From Sipunculus nudus (Eukaryota; Annelida; Sipuncula; Golfingiida; Sipunculidae): 64,000 nt of DNA. Numbering within the stretch: position 1 is the stretch's first letter; each line of letters begins with the position of its first letter. Where the stretch lies: NCBI GenBank assembly GCA_026874595.1, contig CM049314.1, forward strand, positions 68,754,300 to 68,818,299. The letters run 5' to 3'. The notes beneath the pieces are model-generated. The model saw only the letters and a list, made by a program, of their open reading frames with translations, made no database searches and had not been told where the DNA came from. Made by a program: the position numbers and the translations under genes. Below, piece by piece: positions 34,312-46,960 of this stretch.

Positions 34312-34745
34312 CAGAAAAAGTTGCATTTCCTCTTAAGATGCATTCTTACGTCATATCAAACTTTCAGTCACACTTCGCTCAATTTAAACCCTCATTTTGC
34401 CATCGTACATGCCATCCTAAATGCACACTTGTATGCAAAAAGACTTAATGTTTTCAATAGTAACACTGTTATATCAAAAACAAGATTGTGCAGGAAAGTA
34501 TAGGAGATGAGGGCCAAAATGACGGAGAGCTAAAAATATAGACCTTATTTATTGGAAAATATATAAAATACAGGGAATTGGTGGAAGACCAGCTCTAAAA
34601 TATTTTTTGCCATGTTTTTAATACTAATATGAAAAAAAAAATGTTCAACATCCCAACGGATTGGTACAACATGAAAAATGACTTCCCGTGCACGTGTTTG
34701 CACGTCTGAGACAGGTGGAAACGCGTTATTTCGAGCCCTGCAAAC
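34312..34745. repeat. Dispersed repeat, copy 1
   Basis: It aligns in the same orientation with 41350-41785. Shared words include GTACATGCCATCCTA, TGCAGGAAAGTA, AGGAGATGA, GGTGGAAGACCA, GAGACAGG and a GCGTTATTTCG...CCCTGCA end. No coding capacity seen; family unknown. Confidence 0.6.
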
Positions 34746-36119
34746 CATTGTCATTGATAGTTAATGTAACTTTGTCCTTATGTGGTAATGCAAATTGCTT
34801 ATCCTAGTCCAGGCCGGCCCATAGAGTTTAACTCATATATTGAGCCGCCTTTTATCTATCGAACAGTGTTCACTTTGATGCAGTCATAGGATCACACAAA
34901 CTATAGGCTGATAAAGATGCTGATGTAGACATGCGGTCTCTGACTGCTTTTTATAATTTAAAATGAACTGAAATTCTCCAGTATGATTACCATTAGCTCG
35001 CATATCTTACAGACATCGGGAACTTGTGTTACATGTTTTAAGAATTGAAAGTGTTGTTGAAATTTTAAAGTCCATGTCCAGTCTGGTCTAGACAATTCGA
35101 GTCCGAGTCCGAATATGAGTCCTTCAGCTTTGGTTCTAAGCCACCCCCTACCCCCCCCCCCCCCAGTACTTTAAAATCCGTGCCCCAAAAATGAAAACAA
35201 AAAACCCCAACAGACGCGAATAAGAGAAATGCGAATGTTAGATTAGCTTTTGTATTTCTACGTTAGTTGAATATTTAAACTTCAATGTTAACCCCCATTT
35301 CATCGACTGTCCCAATGTTTCGACATTCAGGGTGAAATCCCCAATGGGCCAATGTCTAAAGAAATTACAGTGGTCCGATTGCTAATAATATTATTTTGCT
35401 ATCCAGTAAAGCTTCTCGGTTTGTTTAAAAAAAAATCAAAGTTAAACCTAAATGACAGAGGGTGGTCTTCAGATGGACTGGGCCTGAATGAATGGGACTG
35501 GGGGTGCCTTCCCGAGGCCTGACTTATGATTCCGAGAACAAGTCCGACTCCTGGACCATCTAGTCCAAGTCCGAGTGCCTGTCAATAAAAAAGTTCACGC
35601 GAACCTGACATGGAACTGAGTTCAATATCACAGGATAACACGGATTGTATCTTTAAATCATTATACGAAATTAAAAGCTGTGTCACTTTACAAAACTAAG
35701 AAGGCTTAAGCTTTCAAAAGGCATATCTTTCACAAACATTGATTTAGGTGTATGTTCGTCGGATGACCCAGTATTTTGGGTTTTCCCAAAAAAAATCAAA
35801 CCCAAGCGAGAGGTCCGGACACATTTTAACCTAGAAAAAGAAAATAGGTAATCAAATACAAGCAAGAAATCCCGATAAAAAAAAACCGGGCATTAGAAGA
35901 AAACATAAAAATATGAGATCCCGACAAAAACCTTTCCGTTAAAAAAAGAAGTTCCATCAGGTACAGCTTATTTGAGAGCCAATTTGGGTAGCTGGCAGGT
36001 TGGTCTTTAACTTAGTTAGTTTCCGTTTTACACAAACATACTTTTCCTGGAACATGCGAGTCATCTTCGCTGGTTGAGTATGGGTTCGATGCGTCAACAT
36101 CGTCATCTTAAGTTCAGCA

Positions 36120-36120
<1 letters not shown>

Positions 36121-36158
<38 letters not shown>
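36121..36158. repeat. (AT)n microsatellite
   Basis: An AT run of about 38 bases followed by interrupted ACATATATAC units. Confidence 0.95.
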
Positions 36159-36166
<8 letters not shown>

Positions 36167-36250
36167 TACATATATATACATATAAGGAGAGACATCCAAA
36201 AAATTATAGATTCTGCATAATAAAAAGGAACTCAAATATTATTGTATCAG

Positions 36251-36690
36251 TTTTAGCTCAGCTGTGCTATAATAATGATCACGCTTCCGTCCGTCTGTCT
36301 GTCCATGATAGGAAGAAATCGTAGCCGTTGGACCTTAAAAGATCTGACGTAAATCGAGGGAGCTCATAGAAAAATCCAGGTCAATCGGACCCTATGGGGC
36401 CTATTTGTTCATCCCAGAAGAATTAATAAAACATGATGCAAAAGCTCGACTATCTAATTTCATGAGACATCGAACGTTCATTGATCATGATTAGCTTTAT
36501 CAATTGCTGAACACTGAAGGTAAGTTAAGCTATAGTGGTCAATCTTTATCCGCCCGGCTTTCTGATCGTTTGTCAATAAATAAAACTGTAAAGCGCTTTA
36601 AGTTCAAATTTGCTGGTAAGTCCTCATAGGCTCTCTGTTGAAGCCAACACGTAGACCACTGTGACCTATATTCTCGACTTTATGAAACAA
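36251..36690. repeat. Diverged fragment of the ~340-bp repeat family
   Basis: Head TTTTAGCTCAGCTGTGCTAT then CCGTCCGTCTGTCTGTCC, with AGAAATCGTAGCCGTTGGAC, CCCTATGGGGCC and ATTGATCATGATTAGC in the family order. No intact tandem units remain. Confidence 0.6.
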
Positions 36691-37431
36691 AACAGACCTA
36701 AGAACTTTACATGCTAACTGTTCTAGACAACCGGTCTGGATAGTTGTGAAGAAAACCCATCGTACTTCAGCAACAGAGCACAAACTAAAACTGCAAGACA
36801 GGGAAAATTCAAATGTCCCATGCCTTTAGGTTCTGAAAGGTCCTCTGTGGAAATAAAATATGTCTATTCCACGGGAGATGGAAAAAATATTTAAACAGTG
36901 TCACGGTTACCTTTATTTTAAGAGTGATTGAATGAAAACCATTGTCCATTCATTAACAAGATCTAAATCATAACTATTAGACCAAGTAAGTTGAAACTGG
37001 GGAGGGGGATGGGGGGTAAATATGCGGGCATCTGAATCTTTAAAGCTATTTCAGAGAACCTGTCGTGAATATTAGATCTTCGGAAATGTGGCGCCTTGTC
37101 ATTAAAAGAAAACAGCTTACAGGTCTTTTCCTTGAGCAAGCGCGCTGTGGTCGTCTGTTGTGTTTGAGTCCAATGGGGCAGCATTATGGGTTTTTAAAGT
37201 GAAATGTAGAACGAAAAACAAATTCCGGCAGGAATATTACCATTAAGTATATAAGATACTATTGTTTTTATTAATCATCCTAGATATAACAAAATATAAA
37301 TTTTCTTGTCGATATATGGGACCCAAACACTAAGCGTCAAATGTGGTCAACAGGTTTCGTAACTGTGCTGGGGAAGGTCAAATTTTCTGTACACTACATG
37401 TTAATCAAAGATTGGTATTACTAAAATTTTG

Positions 37432-37438
<7 letters not shown>

Positions 37439-37473
<35 letters not shown>
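37439..37473. repeat. (AT)n microsatellite
   Basis: About 35 bases of alternating T/A in intergenic DNA. Confidence 0.95.
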
Positions 37474-37476
<3 letters not shown>

Positions 37477-38478
37477 ATAATTTTCAATTTTATTTCATGT
37501 TGCAGTGAACTTATCCATCATTGCACTTTTGGACGTGAACACCACATTGTTATATATTAATTGTTTAATTACATATGCCAGCATACAGAGTAATATAGCC
37601 GGAATGTATCTAATGATAAACGACAAGTGATCGATCAATACAGATACAAGACGGGATAATGTGCATAGAGTATGTGACAGGTTATATGTAGGCCCTACAT
37701 GTATGTATTATTTATATTTTAGAGTTTATCTCGTGCACCTTAGGGTTCGTAACAAGTCACAAAATAAGGTCGACAGGGTCAAGGTGAAGGTTAAAAGCCA
37801 GTGCTGCGGAGCAGATCAGTATATTATCCTTTATTTCTACTTATGTAAATATAGTTTTCAGTCTTTTTGCTCATCAATATGTAATAATTCTAAACCGCAG
37901 TATGGAGTTGTAGGTATCATGATATTAACACATCAGTCTGTGTGTCCCCTAATTTCGAACCTTGTTAATGTGAGGTGATTGCCCGGGATATATTGATGTT
38001 TTCCGTTATCAGACACCTGACATCTATCCATTTCAAAGAAACTGTATGGTAGTGGCCTCCAGTTTGGCTTGCATTGTCTATATCCCTTATCTAATATGCC
38101 ATCTTAACAACTGCCTTCCTCATTAAAAAATCACTTTAAAATCATTCATGTAGCCCCCATTTCATGTATATAAACCGGTTGCGCTGGCTACTGACCCTTA
38201 CATGTTAATTTAATTTAATATTAATTCAAATATAATGATACGATAATGACGTTAACTTAAAAAGATTTCTAATTTTACACAACACTAATTTTGACACATA
38301 TCAACTCTTTTTCGGATGCCACAAAAATCCCTTGTGAACATATTTGACTGTTCCATTGTCCTTCCTTTTGAAAATATTTCATTCTGGATTTTTGTGTCAG
38401 TTATGGATTGCCAGCCTCCTTTTCAGAGTTACATTTTTATAATATTTATGACTAAAAAAACAAATAAGCTCTAAGACG

Positions 38479-38483
<5 letters not shown>

Positions 38484-38558
<75 letters not shown>
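38484..38558. repeat. (AT)n microsatellite
   Basis: The longest AT tract of the window, about 75 bases, directly before a decayed non-LTR element. Confidence 0.95.
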
Positions 38559-38559
<1 letters not shown>

Positions 38560-38563
<4 letters not shown>

Positions 38564-41010
38564 GCGCAAGGAAGAGAGAGTGCGGATATTGCTGGACAAG
38601 CTCTCCTAACTTTCACCTGTAGACCTGTGGCCATGAGGGAGCGACATCGTAGCAAGTGAGGATACACTGTCGCCATGAACCCGCACACAGGTGGCTCAGG
38701 TTAGTTTTACATTGACCTAAGCAGCGGTGGAGCCTGGCAGCCCCCTGAGCGACTAAAGAGCCCTCTTCAGGAATGCACTACTCACCTCTATGACATGAGG
38801 TGGGTGCTAGAAAAAGTGCTCTAAACACTGCCTGTTTCACTTCACCCTTGCCAGTATACCACTGGTTAAGGGGATCCCATAGAACGGTCGAAACCAAGTG
38901 TAACCTCGCATCGTGTAAAGTGCGTATCCGCCTGGACAACCCTTACCCGGACAGACCTGGCACAATAATGGCGTCGCTACAATAGCGACATCGCAGTCCT
39001 ACAAGAAACCCGCCTGGCTGAGGAAGGACAGCTCATCGAGGACAAAGGTGGCTACTCATTCTTCTGCGGCAGACGGAGTGTTGATGAGCGACGAGAATCA
39101 GAAATCAGTTTATCCATCAAGACCAACTAGTCCGCAGTCTGACTGGCCTACCAAAATTATCGCATAATTACGCTACAAATGCCATTAGGGGAGAATAAGA
39201 AGGCTACAAGGATTAGCTCATATTCCCCTACTATGACAAATCTAGACATCCAGGACAAATTCTACCGAAAACTAAATTATCTCATTGCATCCGTAACCAA
39301 GGGTAAAAGACCGGTCACCGGTAAAAAAACTAGACAACTAGGCCTGGGAGGGAGTTATTTGCAGAAATGGCATCGGCAAGTCAACAGCAATGGACTTCTG
39401 CTCTTTAGGACTACTCATAACCTTCTCTGAGAACAAACACTGTATTTCCTCAACCAAATCGGAACAAGGATACGTGAATGCATCTTAGGTCGAAATACTA
39501 GCATTTGATGGACTACAATATTACGAGAAAAGCAGACAGACAGGATATCACAATCACAAAGGCTATGTGCGGTGCTGATTGCTGGACAGATCACAGACCT
39601 GCCATCTCCAAGCTCACCTTCAACATTTAAGCTAACCTTCGCCCTCAGGATAAGAAGACACTGAAGCGCATCGATGTCACAGCGTTGAAAATGGACATGA
39701 ATGTTTCCCTCTACGTTACTTACCTCAGTAGGAAACCACCGGAGCTAAACTTTGACACGTTAGCTGTCCAGGATGACTGGGCAACGTTCAGATGTAACCC
39801 ATCACTCCATCTCCATGGATGTCTGTGGACCTAAATCTAAGAGGCACCAGGACTTGTTTGATATGAACGATGACCAGATACAAGAGCTCCTCTAAGAAAA
39901 AAACAGGATTTATCTTGTATACCAATAGAACCCCACCTAAACATCAGATAAAGCGCCTTTAACGATCATCCGCAGTTAGGTCCAGATTTAACTGCGCACA
40001 TTGGAAGATACCTGGCCCAGAGTTCATGCGGACATGCATGAAAGAGATATTATTACGCTCTCAAATCTGTGTATTGACAGCAGTCTTCCGGCACATCTCC
40101 TTTCCTGAGTACCGATGGATGGGCCTTGATCACTGAGCGTGCAAAGATCCTGGTCCAGTGGGCGGAGCATTAAGCATTAAGAAGACTTAAATGAAACTCC
40201 AACCAGCATCAAGAAAGCAATATAAAAAAACTTTTGATCATGGAATCAAATTTGGAGGTCGGGAACAAACTAACATATTTTGGGAGCACATCTTCAAATG
40301 TAGCAAATATAGATGACGAGGTGAACAGCAGAGTAGCAATAGGCAACATTGCTTTTGGTAAACTCCGCTCCAACGTCTGGGAGCGCAGATGCATCCTTCT
40401 TGAAAAAAAGACTCAGGTCTACAAGTAGTCATCACTTCCCTGTATGGCTGCTGCGAGACATTGACTGTCTATGCCAGACTTGCCAATTAACTGAACCACT
40501 TCCACCTGACATGCATCCGTCGACGATGGCAAGACAAAGTTACAGACACTGAGGTCCTAACACGTGCCAATCCCCGATCAATCTGCAGTATTTTGCATCG
40601 ATCCTGGGGTTCCATTGGCATATCACGTTTGCTACATGCCAGATACAAAACTCCCAAAACAACTTTTGTATTGAGAACTGGTGTATGGTAAAAGATCCAT
40701 CGGAGTTCAATGGAGGCGCTACAAGGACAGTCTCAAAGTATCGCTGAAAAAGACTATCCATCAACACAGATGGGAAAGTTTAGCGCAAGATCGAATAGCT
40801 TGGCGTGCAGCTGCACAAAGGTACAGAAGACACTGATCTTGCATGAGCCCGGGAGGAAACTTGAGATCATCAAGGCAAGGATGGCAACTACCTCAACAGC
40901 AACCACCGATCACATGTGTCCAACATGTTTGAGGTTCTTTTGTGCCCGGATTGGCCAGATAGGTCATCTCTGGACACACAAAGCTAGATCAACTACAAAA
41001 CCTTGATCAT
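38560..41010 (+). mobile_element. Decayed non-LTR retrotransposon with reverse transcriptase deleted
   Basis: Endonuclease pieces are readable on the + strand: RYNSDIAVLQETRLAEEGQL, GGYSFFCGRRSVDERRE, SYSPTMTNLDIQDKFY, DRQDITITKAMCGADCWTDH. These are typical of the elements often annotated as 'craniofacial development protein 2-like'. A short AKILVQWAEH follows near 40,140. The reverse transcriptase core is missing, and the C-terminal part resumes at about 40,230 (YARLAN, HFHLTCIRRRWQDKVTDTEV, TDHMCPTCLRFFCARIGQIG, HLWTHK, a zinc-finger end). Many stops and shifts. The left limit is placed after the AT tract. Confidence 0.75.
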
Positions 41011-41349
41011 TATTGTCATCTTCGCAAAGCGATCGACGAAAACAAATTCATTCTACACGTGGTTAGAAAAGCCCTATACTGGTGAACAATCACGATACTT
41101 CAAATAAAATAGTTATAAATAACTTTAAATTAATTGGTTCGATTTCTACAATATACAAACAGGCCACACACTCATATAAGTGTTAAACTAGAGATATACC
41201 TTTAATTTCTACATGCGATCTATGAAACCAGGGTTTAAGTGTGTACGCAAAATCATGTTCAGTTGCGATATTGAAATAATGACTATGCATTTCAGGGGAC
41301 GTAATACTTTTCACCTTCCAACCGAAAGGCTTTCATACGGGTTTAATAT

Positions 41350-41785
41350 TCCGCAGAAACAAATCCCTTCCGCTAAATATGCATCCATATCAATTTTGTC
41401 ACACTTTGCTCGGTGTAAACCCAACAGTGCCATTGTACATGCCATCCTACATGGAAATTGCATGCAAAAGAACTGAATGTTTTCAAAAAGTAACACATAT
41501 CAGAAGCGAGGTTATGCAGGAAAGTACAGGAGATGAAATGAGGGCCTAAATGCCAGAGTGCAGAAGAAATTATAGACCATATTTATAAGAAAATATAGGA
41601 AATATAGGGAGTCGGTGGAAGACCAACATTAAAATATTTCATTTTTGTTCGTTCCTTCTGCTTATCAGACACTGATATGGAAATCGTCTAGGATAAAAGA
41701 TTAGTACAAGATGAAAAATGAATTTCCGTGCATGTGTTAGCCTTCTGAGACAGGCGGAAAGGCGTTATTTCGGGCCCTGCATTCA
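41350..41785. repeat. Dispersed repeat, copy 2
   Basis: The partner of 34312-34745, same orientation, with several small indels between the two. About 340 bases past the end of the decayed retrotransposon. Confidence 0.6.
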
Positions 41786-42039
41786 AACTTATCAAAAATA
41801 TAAGCATAGATTTTAAAAATATCTTATTCCAGGAGAAGATTCATTCAGATTGCTGTAGTTTTACTACCGAAACATGTTCCTGCGTTGGAATGAAGTATCA
41901 AAGTACCTTTTTGTGACGTCATCTTAAAGTTTAAAAAGGATCCATATGGCAGGTTCTGCTCTGATAGAGACTTTAAGATTAGCATTATGAAACTTTCCAT
42001 TACAGCTACTGCTATTTAAATATAAGTGAATCTAACCCT

Positions 42040-42090
42040 TTTCAGGCGCTCGGTGGGAAAGTCATGGGTTCGATTCCAATTCACAGGTAC
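42040..42090 (+). repeat. tRNA-like fragment, possibly SINE-derived
   Basis: CAGGCGCTCGGTGGGAAAGT resembles an A box, and GGGTTCGATTCC at 42066-42077 is a good B box, but they are too close for a real tRNA. Followed within 40 bases by a CT microsatellite. Confidence 0.3.
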
Positions 42091-42115
42091 CCGACCTTTC
42101 AGTAAATACCTGCTA

Positions 42116-42116
<1 letters not shown>

Positions 42117-42170
<54 letters not shown>
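42117..42170. repeat. (CT)n followed by (AT)n microsatellite
   Basis: About 32 bases of CT run straight into about 22 bases of AT. Confidence 0.95.
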
Positions 42171-42171
<1 letters not shown>

Positions 42172-43095
42172 ATATCAATTGACTCCAAACTTAACAGTAT
42201 TAATTTTGAATATTTCTATAAAGGTTATTTGCGAAAACTGTAAACTGATTGTTGTCCATATTTTACCACGAACCCAAGGTATTTGACATTATATGGGCAT
42301 TTTGCGAAGGGTCAATTGCAGCGCCACCTATAAAAAAATAGGAAGTATCCAGCGGGCGAACTGGATCCATGAAAAATCCGTTCAGTAGACGCAAGAACGA
42401 GCTATACTTTAGTTTTGGGCTCGTGTATGTTCTCAATCTGGTCCGAATAAAGTGAAGGTAACATGAGAGTCACAAACAAGTAATATACATTTGCCCCTCA
42501 TATTTTACTTGGCCACATTGTAAAATACATTGGAGGAATATTGACAATTGTATATCTGGAGCATTGCCTAATATAAATTGGAATAAAACAATTTCGTTTT
42601 TTTTTAATCAAGACTGAGATTATTGACCACGACACCGAGGCAAGGCCTGGTAACTCCTCTGTGTACCTAGCGACGACCTGTTATGAATGTTGAATCGACC
42701 CTGTAATCTTATAAGAAACCTCTTGATTTCCGATCAGCGATCGAAAATCGTTTTAATGCCAGCATAACTAGTACTTCAGCAGCCGTTATCTAAGAGCAGG
42801 GGAGGATCCGAAATTTAGCAAATGGAGGGGTCCAACCCAAGTCGACTAATAATAAAACCTGATCAAGGTCCGGAAAAAGCGGGGTGGGGGGTAAAGGCCG
42901 CAAAATCGGTCTGAAACTCTTAAAGAAAGGTTGCAGCGAGTGAAAAATTGAGGGGGGCCGGACCTGCCTGGACCCTTCTCTTGATCCGCCTCCGAAGTGT
43001 CTCTGTTTACACTCTCAGCTGATAAATACTTGTACACTTGTACCTTGTACACTTTGTATTTGCAGGTGCCGGAGAAGAGCGTATGATGGGTGGCC

Positions 43096-43189
43096 ATGTT
43101 TGACTTGTCACGGGTCCTGCTGTCATCAGTCTTATGTTACTTGAACGACCGTACACCAGAGATTCTAGAATATTGCAGTTCACTGACAG
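43096..43189 (+). CDS. Copy C candidate first exon
   Basis: An ATG in a fair context (GGCCATGT) opens a 94-base frame: MFDLSRVLLSSVLCYLNDRT then PEILEYCSSLT, ending ACAG|GTAAGC in phase 1. The acceptor TTCCAG at 44,850 continues exactly in phase into the CARD I exon. No homologous exon was found for copies A or B, and a start at the ATG at 44856 is the alternative. Confidence 0.45.
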
Positions 43190-44850
43190 GTAAGCTGAAG
43201 CTGAGCAAGTAAGGTTGATGTTGTCTATTTGTAAGCGGAGTCAGGCATGGGCATAAATTTTTTTTTATCCAAAGAAAGCCTGCTTTTGGGTTATGTATAC
43301 TGTTCAACTAGAGATTATTCGTTTGTAATGCAATTGTCCTGGATTTAAAACAAATAGTGAAACTTGGGCAAGACCATGTATTCATTGTAATATTAGGTCA
43401 AAACACCAATGCTGTCTGGATGATTCCACATACAGCTAGAACTTAGTTCCCAAATTATAGATCTTATTTCCAACCAACGATGTTCCTGCGTCGTCGATCA
43501 ATTATGAACAGTCGCCATTTTGTCTGTACTGAAACAAGGTCGATGGGAATAATTTACATATTTGCCCCAGACACATTATAACAGAATATTGAAACCTAAG
43601 CCAGATGTTAGCAACCCATACGGGATAATTCCGGTTAACATTTATTATGACAGAAACATTGATCTTATATTTTTACCATTTTGTAGCTACATGTATGAGA
43701 TATAATATGAAGGTTTAATCGATTGTTCTGCAATTTGATATGCCTTTAGGCATGTAACTCTGTTTGTTGTACTTAAAGTTTAGCCCGATCTAAATTATCA
43801 CCAACGTTTAATGGGGCTTTTCAATAATGTACTGGAAAATATTTATTCTGGGAGAGTTTGTGCAGCTGACAAAAAGGCATGTAGCAGCATCTTTAGTTTA
43901 TGGAATTTCAGTTTATCAGATTTTTATTCAAGACTTGCTTCATAAAATGTTCAGAAAAATGGTTAGTCAATTTTTAATGTTTTATCAACTGAACAAAGTA
44001 CCTGTCGCTAATATGAAGCAATCTCTCTATAGAACTATAATTGTTCAGGTTCAGGAAATTTATTGTGTCAACCTTCAAAGCTTTCTGCACTTTTGGCGCC
44101 ATCCGTTTTTATATAATCATATATATATATGGGTTGACCGTGACATGTCCAGCTTTAAAATTATGCTTTAAGCCTTAAACCTCCATATATGTTACACGTT
44201 CAAATTGACATTGGGAATACATGCCGGATAAAAAAAAACACTCGATGAATTAGCTGAAGAGTGCGCAAACCGGTTAAAGATGCACATGATTAACAATTAG
44301 ATCAGTTCTGTGATGTATTGTTTAATATCGTCCAGATTTTTTTCTGGTAAAACTCGTATTAATAAAAATAGCGTTGTTCTGTCACAGCCGGAGTTAGATA
44401 AAGCTTAACCGGAAACACATATGTTTGTGTCATACACTCATTCACCTTCACCTACACGCTCATGTGGTCTATGTTGTTTTCCTCCTCTTGTTTCACAACA
44501 TGTGGTTTTCAATATGGCGGTAATTAAGTCATGGAGAAAACTACGCCTACAGAAAGTCGGCACTGTGTATGTAATACTGGAAACAACGATATGTTTTTTC
44601 TCATACATTTAATAAGCGGAGCCAACAATATATGACTATGTTAATATCTGCACGTGTCAGTCTTTTTGGTTATGAATACTGTCAATGAATATATTATGTC
44701 TAACATTAATATGTAAAATGTTCTCCCCCAGGATACCATTTATAAAAAATATTCCGTACTTTTTACAGTTTCGACACTATTTTTACTGCAAATATTCGAT
44801 AGACAAAAAAAACTGATAATAATATGACACCGAACACTATATAGTTCCAG

Positions 44851-45002
44851 GGACCATGAATAATCTCGACCAGAACAAAATAATTCGTTGGTTTGAGCGC
44901 AGTGAGGCGGCGTTATGTTGGACAATTGGTTTCACGCCATCTCTGCTGAATACATTTGTGGAACATAGAATTTTGGAAGAGGACAAAATACCACTTTTAG
45001 AG
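44851..45002 (+). CDS. Copy C exon: CARD I, N-terminal half
   Basis: From AGTTCCAG to GAG|GTAATT. An internal ATG at 44856 could be the start codon (49 codons). NNLDQNKIIRWFERSEAALC, then FTPSLLNTFVEHRILEEDKI. 'LL--F-E--IL-E-DK--L' suits helices 1-3 of a CARD. Confidence 0.75.
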
Positions 45003-46566
45003 GTAATTTTAAAGGTCGTTTTGAGTATACAAATGTAGACGTTTAACTTTGACTATTCTACTCTGTTTAAAAAATAAATCCCTTTTACCCAAAAGCGACC
45101 AATGGGGTCATTACCCAAGCCATGTGTTCAATATGTGCTGCCAGTATTAAACAAACTGTTTCCTACCATGAATTTGTCCTCCTTTAGCTTTCATCTTTTT
45201 GTAGAGTTTGATATATGGTGTGGAAAATATTCTGGGGTCAATTGTGACCCAAGAAAGATATGTTCCTATAACATAAAAGACTGATCATGTTGTAATTTTT
45301 CATGTATTATCTCATTTATTTTAATGCTTATTACTGAACCATGACTAAGAGACTTGGACTAAGCAAATTTCAAAGCTTCAGCAGTCCTAAGACTAAGAGG
45401 GTGGGTCATTATCAGGAATCCACTAAGCAAACCCAAAACACTATGTAGCAACATCCAGTCAGTTTTATCAATGTTTGCTAAAGTACACTCGATTTAGTAG
45501 AAACTAACAGATAAGTCAAGCAAACTTTGAAGAGTTGAATGACAATCAACATGAGAAATAAATACAAGCATTAAAGTCACCTGATGTTTCTTAGATCGCA
45601 GCAATTATTTATAAGATTTGTATTGTTGTATGGTTCTGCACAATCTCCCATGAACCACATGATTCTTTTTGGCCGGAAACATATGAATTCACATTAACAA
45701 GGACCAGCATATCCAGCAGGTTATGATATACTAGTAGGCTGGGGAACATGCGGATTAACAGACAGGTAAACCTTAGGCAGACTTGCTGCTTTCAGTAATA
45801 TGTGAACAATGTTAATGGGTACGGGTGCCCATTTACCTAAACCCTATAACCCTATTTCCCCGCGTTTTGATATCTATGAATATGATAGTTGGTTGTGTTT
45901 AGAGACAGATACAGATTAATCTCAACTAAACCAGCAAGTAACGGCAAAAAGGTATAAGCTGTGATGCAGGAACATATTACTCCTGCTAAGGCGACTTTGG
46001 GGTAACTTGTTTATAAGTATTTATGTGGTTAAATGATACTAGCAAACTGTAATAATTCAATCGAGTAGGCCCCAAATATCAATTATCCCAAAGTCTTATT
46101 TCGACAAAGACAATTTGGGATTGATATTCTAAATGAATGACATTGTGTTCGAACATAATGCGTATAAATGTGTTATTGTCTTTTTAACTTCTTTTTGCTT
46201 AAATATGGGATGTCGATTATAAATAATGGAAGAATAGATGAAACAAAGGCGAGATCATCCAAAATAGAACAGTTTAAACATTTTAGTTATGTTTAAAATG
46301 TGATATGGTCATTTGACCATACTCTTTTATTTAAGTCGCTAAACAGCCTGGTCGCCTGAGGGTTTAAAAGCTCTTTAACACTGCACAGACGTTAAGTTCC
46401 TATTGAGCGATATAATTAGGATATGGTGTAAAAATCTTATATCTGCGAACTAAAAGGCGCATTAATTTGTATATTTATGTATGAACTATCAGAGTAATAC
46501 TTTGTCCACCAACCAATTAAAAACATATCCAGATGTCATAAGAATGAATATATTTTTTATATGTAG

Positions 46567-46710
46567 GAATGCGAAAACAGGGAGGAAAAAGCTTCCATTT
46601 TCGTTCGCTTGATGTCACAGAATCTAACAACCTTCGAAATATTCATACAGTGTCTTCAGGAAAGTCTGTCGGAAAGCATAAAGCAATAGCGAAATATCTC
46701 AGGCAATTAG
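46567..46710 (+). pseudogene. Copy C exon: CARD I, C-terminal half, frameshifted
   Basis: ATGTAG to TTAG|GTAAAC. ECENREEKASIFVRLMSQNL then TTFEIFIQCLQES. A base is missing in AAGTCTGTC near 46,665 relative to copy A, after which the frame meets TAG. In the shifted frame the expected GKHKAIAKYLRQL appears. Confidence 0.75.
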
Positions 46711-46863
46711 GTAAACAAAATTTGATTTTGTTCTAATTGCAGATTATGTTTACTTTTGTATAAGATTATATCGTGTATATCATCACTACGTAAAATATAT
46801 TTACTGGATTTCCAATATGTTTTTTTTTACGTGTCCAATGAGAGTTGTACCATCATTTTTTAG

Positions 46864-46892
46864 AAACACCAGACATGAAAAATCTGCAAACG
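46864..46892 (+). CDS. Copy C micro-exon, linker after CARD I
   Basis: 29 bases, TTTTTAG to ACG|GTAATA, (E)TPDMKNLQT. The following intron is almost 6.9 kb because of nested insertions, against 281 bases in copy A. Confidence 0.7.
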
Positions 46893-46960
46893 GTAATATT
46901 GTTTTTTATTTTATTTATTTTTAATTATTCTACTGGGATATTTCTATCCCTAAAGTAATA

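Larger units (their letters stand above)
31139..38480. other. Intergenic stretch between copies B and C, first part
   Basis: No host exon found. It contains two SINE-like fragments (31,700-31,985 and 32,440-32,595), a piece of the ~340-bp repeat family (36,251-36,690), a dispersed repeat (34,312-34,745), AT microsatellites (36,121 and 37,439), a poly-C run (35,151-35,164), and GAGTCCGAG-rich stretches near 35,090 and 35,560. The open frames here are short and unlike any family I know. Confidence 0.6.

Noticed and set aside
35957-36235. Minus-strand frame with an IYIYIY stretch
   Set aside because: It spans an AT microsatellite. Likewise at 27,007 and 38,452.
42045-42090. A tRNA gene
   Set aside because: The A-box and B-box words are only about 20 bases apart and no cloverleaf can be drawn. 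Kept only as a tRNA-like fragment.
43827-44171. A 114-codon open frame on the + strand
   Set aside because: No domain, no splice or codon pattern, and it lies within the first intron of copy C. An open frame of this length by chance is acceptable in 64 kb.
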